The position numbers and the translations under genes were made by a program. The notes under the pieces were generated by a model. That model worked only from the letters and a program-made list of their open reading frames with translations. It had not been told where the DNA came from and searched no databases. From positions 22,874,008 through 22,938,007 of the forward strand of contig CM049313.1 in the NCBI GenBank assembly GCA_026874595.1: DNA of 64,000 nucleotides, read 5' to 3'. Shown in pieces: positions 56,551-64,000 of the stretch. Every line of letters begins with the position of its first letter. Position 1 is the stretch's first letter. Source of the DNA: Sipunculus nudus. Taxonomy: Eukaryota; Annelida; Sipuncula; Golfingiida; Sipunculidae.

Positions 56551-57274
56551 TTAAGTGGGCTGGCCCGGTCGCTGTGGGTCTGGATCCTCCGGTAATTCTC
56601 CATGGCAGTTGTCCAGGGTCGTTTCCCGCTTGTTGATGGAATACCTGGGAAAAAAAGTTGTGAATATCTGAGATGGGTCAATGTCATCCACAAAGATTAC
56701 CTCTGTGATCTTGAAAACTAAATCAAGGTCATCCATATTTGTACTAGACCTAGCCCTTCTTGCGGGACGTCAATGCTGCAAGTTTGGTGACTGTGCCTTG
56801 AATTCTTTTCAAGTTACTCATTAAATTCATTTTAGCATGATCGCCTCTGTGACCATGAAAAATGCGTCAAAGTCATCACTTTTCCATATTAATCTAACCC
56901 TTGATAAGATGCATCAATGCTGCCAGTTTGGTGACTGTGCCTCAAATTCTTTTCGAGTTATTGCGTTAACATCATTGTGACGGACAGACGGACGGACGGG
57001 AAGACGGACGGACGCTGACCATTTCTATGTCCCCCGCCGACGGCATGTAAGAAACACTCCGGCTCGTGCCGTTCCTTAGGCCTCCATCGACTACTGACAA
57101 ATATTAAATAATAAAATTGGGAAAATTTATAGCTTGATTATATAGATGTTTTTATATAAATGTTGTTCTTATTAAATAAACATACCATTCGGTATTGTCC
57201 AGTGGCGGATCACTGACTCTGTTGATATCCTTGTCTGTTTCATCATCACCACCGTCACTTGAGCGGTCGGACAT
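56551..57274 (-). CDS. Two-exon 60-residue acidic ORF, function unknown
   Basis: Exon 1 is 57274-57186 (ATG with A at -3, G|GTATGT donor). Exon 2 is 56644-56551 (TTTTTTTCCCAG acceptor). Joining completes a Trp codon and gives 60 residues: Asp/Ser-rich N-terminus (SDRSSDGGDDETDKDINRV) and a hydrophilic C-terminus ending GQPT. There is no signal peptide or known domain. The 541-base intron contains a dispersed repeat. It lies 340 bases upstream of the MULE remnant on the same strand, so it could be an N-terminal exon pair of that element rather than a host gene. Confidence 0.4.
56690..57030. repeat. Dispersed repeat with two internal copies, inside the small gene's intron
   Basis: AATGCTGC.AGTTTGGTGACTGTGCCT..AATTCTTTTC.AGTTA occurs at about 56772 and 56910. 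It ends in GACGGACAGACGGACGGACG (about 56980-57000). Confidence 0.75.
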
Positions 57275-57735
57275 CGTCCTGGGCCTGTACGAGAGTGGCT
57301 TAAACATATAGCTCTGGATTGTTATATCTAAATCACAAGTTCGCTTTCCTTGTCACTCATTTTAACAACAACAGAAATTTATAGCGCTGCACACTCGTGC
57401 GTAATAAACTGGCTACCCCACTAACCTCTCGGATATTTACTGCAGCAGTGCTGCATTGTGCAAATGCAAGCGCTCCTACCGGCAGTACTTTGAACTATGA
57501 TTGAACTATGGAGGATTTATTTATTTATTTTTTTTACAGATATTTTACCAGGATCCCCTATTTACCATTGTCAGCTCTTTTTCGATGGGGTCCTGGAAAT
57601 ATCACATAGAAAAATACATTAACAAAGAGATATGCATTACATGCTCATATTTAATTAAATCAAGAAAATAAATACTTATCTAAACATACACATATTTAAA
57701 ACATAGATTGCTAAATATGACACAAATTTAAACAT
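57275..57735. other. Non-coding stretch
   Basis: Upstream flank of the 60-residue ORF. No distinct promoter element recognised. Confidence 0.45.
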
Positions 57736-57739
57736 ATAA

Positions 57740-57960
57740 ATTATAAAGGTCGAGTAACTGAGATGCTCAGTTTAAACACATGGAAATCATCGTAGGATTT
57801 ATATTGTTGTTTAAAACGCTTAACATCAGTGGCTTGTCTTAAAGTATCGAGAAGTTGATTCCAGTGAGGCTGGCCTGCGTAAGGAAAGCTCGATATAAAC
57901 CGGTCAGTTCTCGGTTTTACGATGGCAAGATTGCCACTGGTCATGTGTTGTGTATTGTAT
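57740..57960 (-). pseudogene. 3' end of a non-LTR retrotransposon ORF2
   Basis: Minus-strand frame reads GNLAIVKPRTDRFISSFPYA, then HWNQLLDTLRQATDVKRFKQ. The R-T-..-F-...-WN.L....R....+..FK pattern is the conserved C-terminal tail of Jockey/CR1-like polyproteins. The rest of the element is absent, as expected for an opposite-end truncated or decayed copy. Confidence 0.7.
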
Positions 57961-60072
57961 TAAATAGGTTACATGCATATGCGAGGCCATGTCTAAAAGA
58001 AGAAGGTGAATCACCAAATAAATATTTAAAAACCAAAAGAAATACCAAATAGTAATGTCTCTGTTCCACGTTCATCAAACCTTTTTTGACCTAGTCAACT
58101 CTTTTGAAAAAAGCATTTTTCGCATAACAAAATAGCGAGAGCTTACCAGGTATTGGCTTGCTGCAGAAATATAATTCGACCATGAACTGCTTTTGCTTTC
58201 ATTAGCAGCACGTGTCTTTTGCAGTTCTTCACTTTTGTTAACTGATATAGAAAGGAAAACACATATTTCTGGGTTTTTTTCTGACGCGAAAAATATCCCA
58301 GCTTTTTGTCTGAGGATTCTCAGGTAAGTAATAAGCTAATGATGCCGTTATATTGAAATTCTTCCATAACTTCAGGTCTGTGCAGGGGCTCAAGTATTAT
58401 TTTGCTTTCATCTTCACTTTTCTCATTCCCATTTATAGTTGTGGAAAGTCTTACTGAAGCTACACATATTATTACGCTATAACTGTCTGATTCAGTTGGC
58501 ATGACCTGTTGCCAGCATTCTCAAAGGTGACCGGCAAAGCATTGGATATTTCACGGCAATAATACATGATATCAACGTAACATATTCACAAGAACTGAAA
58601 AGTAGCCTAAATCGACATATCATTAACTTAATATACAGGGAAACGAATAAAATATAGCACAACCATAACGGTCACGAAAGTGTCCGATTCTATTACGCTC
58701 GTATTGTTATAAAAAATAGATATAAATACTTCTCAAGCAATACTAATTAGTGTAATTAGGGCATAAAAAGACCATCTGTGCTCGCCTGGTTCCTAAGTGT
58801 GAACTTCATGTGTTTGAAAACAAAGCCAGTAAAATCAGTGAAGAACAAGTGGGAAAAGCAGATCAGACAATGCAGGATCCAGAGTTCCAAGCTGGACATC
58901 GAGAAGCCTTCAGTGCTAAAATTAGGTAGAGGGGGCGAATTGCTTGTATATGTCAGAGGCCTTGTAAAATAATTAAAAACAAGTTTCACTCGTCCAAAAC
59001 AAATGCCGACAGTTAATTCATGAACTGTGCTTGCGTGCCAGGATTCTTTCTACTTTAAGAATCCAAGAGGATGAACGACAACAGGAAACAAACACCTCTC
59101 AGGGATTAGAGTCATTATGGACTGCTTAGTTATTTCTGAAACACCAAAAGACCTTTAGTAACAAACAGCTACCTAGTCCGACTATTAGCACGTCAACACC
59201 CTTAAGTATAAGATAGCCGTGGCTCCAAATTTAGCAAGTACTTATGTCTCCTGCTTATGGAAAAAAAAAGGATCAGGCAGGGAAATCAAATTGTGGTTTT
59301 CTGGACGTGTGTGATCAATATGATGTAATCCAAGCAGATAATGGATTCCGTATTACAGAAAATTCTGCCGCAAGATTCTTTTAACATTTAATGCCTCCTG
59401 GCAAGTCTGGCAAGTACCTCTGCACAGATAACTGTAGCTGCAGTTATTGGATGACATACTAACTTGAGAGTCCTGGTCGAGCATGTCATTCGTCGCCACA
59501 AAACATTTCGCATTATCAAAAATAAAAAAGTCTTCTGACCCTGGCTCCATGCATTGTCAAAATATTAAATATTTGCAATCTGGAAAAATATAATGACTAA
59601 TTATAAACGTAATTATTATAAAGATTAAAGGTTTAACTAAAAGTGTCGCCCAACTGCTGGGGCCAGCGAAAACTTTGAATATTTATAAGATGTATTTATT
59701 CTCTAGAGTCTGTTTGATAGATATGGATTTCAATTTAGAGACAAATATGAGCATGTAACATATTTTGTGGGACAGTATTTGGGGTTCTTATTTATCTGTG
59801 TTGCATTGGAAGCATGTGTAAATATGGTATTCATGGCCACGTGATTAGTTTAACGCAAGGATTTCAAAAGACAGCATGCAGCTGTAACTGATAAATAAGA
59901 AAAAGTTGACATTTGAAAAATGCATCCAATCGATCAGACTGAAGACATGCCTACCCTGTAGAATTTAGTGCAGTGTGTTAAAAAAATTAATTCATCGTAC
60001 TCTTTGGATTCATGTGAAAATGCAAATTGTCACTATGTGCATCATCAAGAAATTTCGCTCTGTAAAAATATT
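57961..60072. other. Non-coding stretch
   Basis: Several short frames without recognisable domains. No gene or mobile element end identified. Confidence 0.5.
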
Positions 60073-60074
60073 TT

Positions 60075-60435
60075 AGGTAGTATCTCACTGGGCTGCGACA
60101 GTTGCGACTAGTTGGAGACACGACAATTGCGAGAAAATACGCGAATTAGCGACAATTTTCACCAGCAATCACACTGAATTGTACTTGCGACACGTTTGCG
60201 TACATCGCACGAATGTTGCACAAATGTCGTAAGAACTCCTGGCGAATGTTGGCCGAACATTCGGCTGGTGTTCGCATACCTGTCGCGCGATTGTCGTGCG
60301 ATGTTCACAGGACATTCTCACAACATTTGTGAAATATTCGCACGACTTACGCAAAAAACAATTGCGATTTTGTTGCACTTGTGAGTCCCATGCGACAGTC
60401 GAACAAATGTCGTGCAACAATCATGGGACAGCTAG
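60075..60435. repeat. Array of short GCGA-type repeats ahead of a Harbinger transposase
   Basis: About 360 bases dense in TTGCGA, GCGAC, TCGCACGA, GTCGTGC and CGAACA motifs in both orientations, in a window where CG is otherwise uncommon. It begins abruptly after GGTAGTATCTCACTGGGCT. Position and pattern suit a transposon terminus with transposase-binding subterminal repeats. Confidence 0.75.
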
Positions 60436-60510
60436 GCGTCACATTTGAGAAAAAAATCAACTATATAAATATGGATTCGCTCTCCATACTTTTATCACAT
60501 ATCACGCAAG

Positions 60511-61550
60511 ATGGCCCTGAGGGAAGAAGTACAGGCTCCGCTTCATGATGATTCACATCTGGATGAGGATCAGGTTGACATGCTGAGGGCTGCAGCATGT
60601 CTTCTTGTTGCTGCTGCGATTAAGAAAGCTAAAACTAGTGATAGGAGGCTTAAAAAAGCAAGGAAAAGAAACAGTGTGGGTGAGAGAATGGCCCTTGACG
60701 AGACAAAAGTATGGCATGTATGAGAAGCTAATGGAGCAACTCAGAGACGGGGATGCCACATAATTCCGGAACTTTGTCAGAATGGATCCAGATATGTTCA
60801 ACCAGATGGTCGACGATCTGACTCATATGCTTCAGAAAAAAAACCGAAAACTGCAGGCAGCCACTATCACCTGGACTCAAACTGGCCATCACTTTAAGAT
60901 ATCTTGCCACGGGGGACTCTTACAAGTCGCTGTCCTATGGGTTCCGGGTTGCCCCCAACACCATCGTTAGTGTTGTGAAAGAGGTGTGCCAAGCAATCTA
61001 CGAGTACTACCACGAGACAGCCTTCACGTGTCCAACAACAGAAGAGGAGTGGAGAGTGGTAGCCAAGGTTAATTTCAGACACATGAAACTTCCTTCACTG
61101 TTGTGGCTGCATAGATGGCAAACATGTAAGGATACAAGCTCCTCCTCGCTCTGGCAGTTTTTACTACAACTACAAAAACTACTACTCCATCATCATGCTG
61201 GCCTTGGTAGATGCCAACTATAATTTATGTTTGTGGATGTTGGTGCCTATGGTGGTGATTCTGATTCGGGAATCTTCAGGGAGTGTGGACTGTATCATGC
61301 CATGGAGCAGGACAAAGCTGGTCTGCCACCAAGTGAGCCCCTGCCAGGTGGTGACACTAACATCCCCTACTTTATTGTTGGGGATGATGCATTTGCCTTG
61401 AGAGGCTGGATGATGAATCCACACTCCAGGACAAACATGACCACAGCAGAGCGCATCTTCAATTATAGGTTGTCCAGGCTCCGTAGGATTGTGGAGAATG
61501 CTTTTGGCATATTAGCAAACAGGTATGTACAATCATATTTATACAATTAA
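60511..61550 (+). pseudogene. PIF/Harbinger transposase, lightly broken
   Basis: Starts at the ATG at 60511 (ALREEVQAPLHDDSHLDEDQ) with a basic stretch, then in successive frames: VRMDPDMFNQMVDDLTHML (60780), LKLAITLRYLATGDSYKSL (60885), PNTIVSVVKEVCQAIYEYY, an IDGKHV-like region disrupted near 61110, RSGSFYYNYKNYYSIIMLAL, FVDVGAYGGDSDSGIF (61228; a catalytic Asp) and RIVENAFGILANR (about 61480, the final Glu). Only a handful of indels or stops break it, so inactivation is fairly recent. GTATGT after ILANR at about 61530 could be a donor for a further exon. Confidence 0.9.
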
Positions 61551-61639
61551 AGGTGTACTTTGAATCTCACTCGCGATTATGTAGAAAAAAAAATGTGAAG
61601 ATACCCTTTAATGGAAACCATATATCACGAATGGGGCCT

Positions 61640-61780
61640 GGACAGCTGATTGGTAAAACGCTCGGCCTTCTCCGCTGGCGACCCGGGTTGGATTCCCGAT
61701 GTGGCTGTGAGAGTGGGTTGTATTGGCCTGTCCAAGGTCGGTGGTTTTCTCCGGGTCCTCCGGTTTCCTCCAGTTGAGAA
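61640..61780 (+). mobile_element. tRNA-derived SINE fragment, family 2
   Basis: Box A-like CTGATTGGTAAAACG and box B-like GGGTTGGATTCCC are followed by a body ending GGTTTTCTCCGGGTCCTCCG. A related copy lies at 63793. The CCGGTTTCCTCC 3' domain resembles conserved SINE 3' domains of aquatic animals; family name not assigned. Confidence 0.7.
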
Positions 61781-62825
61781 ACTGTATTGGTAAATATACA
61801 TAATGAATTTCATGAAAATCTATCAGATTTGGTAAGTACTCACGGCGTCACCAAAGTCTGGTGACCTCTAACCTCATAAATATGCATGAATTTTGCTGGA
61901 AATCAGATTTACGCGAGATATTATATTGATAAATATTTCTCTTGAGTTTTGATCAAAATCCATCATATTCATGGTAGGTTATCGCAGAGACACTTAACGT
62001 TTACAGACGGATGGACCATAGGAATACCACATCACAGTTAATCAACATAAAGTAAAGCCTAAAGTAAATATATATGTTAATAGAGACAAAAGACAAAATA
62101 AAACAAAGTGCGAAATTATGACAGAAAAAAAGATCCCAACATTGAAAAAGAGTGACATGAATGAGCCAAACAAAACCCTTCGATTAGGATTAAACCTGAA
62201 GTTAACTTTTTTTCTCTGTAGGTAACATCTGATGATAGTGATTAGGACGAAAGAGAAGTGGACGTCAGTGGCTCTGTGTCGGAGAACGACCAGATGACTC
62301 ACAGACAACTAGGTCAACTGAGAAGTATAATGTAGACTGAAAAGGAAAATCATGTTACGTGTTCACACTAAACGACCTGTCCCATTGTGATGAAACAAAA
62401 TAAGAGGAATAGGATAAAAAGTACTCTGTGCAGCTCTAGAATGTATGCACAGAATAGCAAAATAAAATATCTAAGCGTTAGTCAGGTAGCTGATGATGAT
62501 ATTTTAGCAGATTAATTGCTCAGAAAATCAGAGGCTTTCCGAATGAGTGACTAAAATACTTTTATTTCCTTTTTCAGATTTTGTATGAAGCAAAGGCAAA
62601 ATAGCTCTTTAGTAGTAATGTCATAAAGGAATTATCAGCCGACCAGTAAAAGATTTAAAACATGCATTACAGGGTCCTCATGCTAACGGGAATTCCCTGT
62701 GCACTGACCGCCGTTCATATAACCACAAAGAGGATAGTCCAGCGGTTATGCTCCCATATTTGGATGAATTGTGCAAAAAATGAACGAAGCATGAAAGTTG
62801 GCAAAAGTATTCTTTGGCGCTTATT
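61781..62825. other. Non-coding stretch
   Basis: No gene recognised. Confidence 0.5.
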
Positions 62826-62829
62826 GATG

Positions 62830-63330
62830 AATTTCAGATATAGGGCCAAGCTGAAAATAAATTATCTTGGCCAAAATCCAAGATGGCCGCCAATTTAGAA
62901 AATGTCAATAACTTGTGTTAAAATGTCCCGAGAAAGCATTGCAAGTACTCAAATATTATGTTTTTTGGACTGGGAAATTCAATTTTTGAGGTTTCAACCC
63001 TCTCCAGGTACTCATTAGCTGTTTTTTATCACGAATTTGGCAATATTCCCATTAGTCTTACAGTTCGGCTGCATATTAAAAAGAATTGAAATGAAATCCT
63101 GAAAAGAAGATTGAAACTTGGATAATAATTTTCCAGACCAAATTCTATATCTTCAGATATGGGGCCGAGCGGAATTCACAATATCTTGCTAAAACTCCAA
63201 TATGGCGGCCAAGATGGCCACCAAAAAATAAAATACCAATATAGTCGGTTATATTTTTCCTGGAATGCATTGCAAGTGCACTGTAACTATGTTATTAGGC
63301 TCGAAAAATTTATTTATAAGGGTTCCAGGT
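62830..63330. repeat. Two-copy tandem repeat, about 320-base period
   Basis: TTCAGATAT.GGGCC.AGC...AAT..A.TATCTTG.C.AAA.TCCAA.ATGGC occurs at about 62833 and 63152, and GCATTGCAAGT at about 62936 and 63268. Each copy has AAGATGGCC/ATATGGCGGCC motifs. Confidence 0.78.
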
Positions 63331-63431
63331 CTGCATCATGCATGTGTGAAGGAAGTCTGATTTTGTTGGTATTGATATTGTGTTAAATTACCTTTTTTTC
63401 CCAGCTCATTTAACGATAAAACGTATTTGTT

Positions 63432-63702
63432 TTTTTTTTTATTTTTTAATGCGTTAACCAGGCCCGATGACTACTGCACCTGCGGGCCCTGGGTTGGTAA
63501 TCATACCACCGGGGACCCCGAAAGGCGCACTCGTTTGTGAGTGAAACACGGCCGTTGGGCACGACCTTCACATTAAGCCTGCAGAGCGCTCACTCTGGGT
63601 GCGGGCCGACCGTGAAAAACCTCACCGCCTCGGCTGAGATTCGAACTCACGGTCTCCCGGCTTTGAGTCCTGCGCTCTACCCCTGAGCCACAGAAGCCGG
63701 TT
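63432..63702 (-). mobile_element. tRNA-derived SINE with 14-bp target duplications
   Basis: AAAACGTATTTGTT occurs exactly at 63418-63431 and 63703-63716, bracketing the element. On the minus strand it begins with a tRNA-like head (box A TGGCTCAGGGG; box B AGTTCGAATCT) and ends in an A-rich tail next to the left duplication. It shares its body with the SINE at 12860. Perfect duplications indicate a young insertion by non-LTR machinery. Confidence 0.94.
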
Positions 63703-63792
63703 AAAACGTATTTGTTGATAACCCTGCCGAAATTTAATATATTTGCTAATTTTAAGTATTTTAACACTGTGTCTCTTTCAATGTAATGAAAA

Positions 63793-63930
63793 GGACAGTC
63801 GATTGGTAAAACGCTCGGCTCTTTTCACTGGCGACTGAAGTTTCTGTTCCCTGTTGTTGCTATGAGAGTGGATTGTTGTGATCCATACAGAGTCGGTTGT
63901 TTTCTTCGTGTCCTCTGTTTCCATCCACCT
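63793..63930 (+). mobile_element. SINE fragment, family 2, second copy
   Basis: GGACAG.(T)CGATTGGTAAAACGCTCGGC and TATGAGAGTGGATTGT..TGATCCATACAGAGTCGGTTGTTTTCT match the copy at 61640-61780 with many substitutions. The box B region is degraded. Confidence 0.65.
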
Positions 63931-64000
63931 CTTCGCCATCCGAGCCACAGAAAGTGCCTTGTAGTAGTTATTATAACCAGTAGTAAAAATCAATGTAAAA

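Overview
This is animal nuclear DNA, most likely from a bivalve mollusc or a close lophotrochozoan relative. It is AT-rich and littered with (TA)n microsatellites and poly-C tracts. It carries GT-AG introns, tRNA-derived SINEs and fragments of many eukaryotic transposon classes. There are no operons, Shine-Dalgarno sites or CRISPR arrays. The bivalve assignment is inferred from gene and repeat types, not from a species marker.

Two host genes look intact. (1) 3214-4902 (+) is a single-exon 562-residue type I receptor: signal peptide, novel Cys-rich region, Frizzled-type CRD with ten cysteines, one Sushi/CCP module, transmembrane helix and cytoplasmic TIR domain. This joins a Wnt/lipid-binding type ectodomain to a Toll-type signalling domain and is the strongest candidate for something undescribed. 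Its 5' flank is duplicated at the left edge of the window. (2) 19771-23598 (+) is a three-exon gene for a 131-residue secreted precursor: signal peptide, acidic propeptide, and a basic mature region with 12 cysteines spaced as two tandem knottin (ICK) units. Its intron 2 and 3' flank each contain a DNA transposon. A weaker candidate is a two-exon, 60-residue acidic ORF on the minus strand (57274-56551).

The rest is mostly mobile DNA in decay. 7.0-11.8 kb: a Ty3/Gypsy LTR element whose integrase fragment lies before its RT fragment. 12.9 kb: a SINE. 14.6-15.0 kb: a recent tandem duplication. 17.0-18.3 kb: a terminal-inverted-repeat element with GCGTA-type subterminal repeats. 25.4 kb: an 83-nt foldback. 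27.3-30 kb: repeats rich in a GGTGGCGCCACC palindrome. 32.7-35.2 kb: a DIRS-type tyrosine-recombinase retroelement. 36.6-37.3 kb: a 39-bp minisatellite. 39.2-42.5 kb: a non-LTR retroelement split by a THAP/DDE element with clean ends and a TA target duplication.

44.9-51.3 kb holds a minus-strand assembly: a broken MULE transposase with SWIM zinc finger and Ulp1/SENP-like protease, and upstream of it a spliced SGNH-hydrolase-like gene with one stop codon and repeated proline-rich exons. A plus-strand RT pseudogene lies between them. 55.2-56.2 kb: a second MULE-type transposase. 60.1-61.6 kb: a PIF/Harbinger transposase behind an array of short GCGA-type repeats. 61.6-63.9 kb: SINEs, one with perfect 14-bp target duplications. 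Exon joins are read by eye from splice consensus and reading phase; no searches were run.
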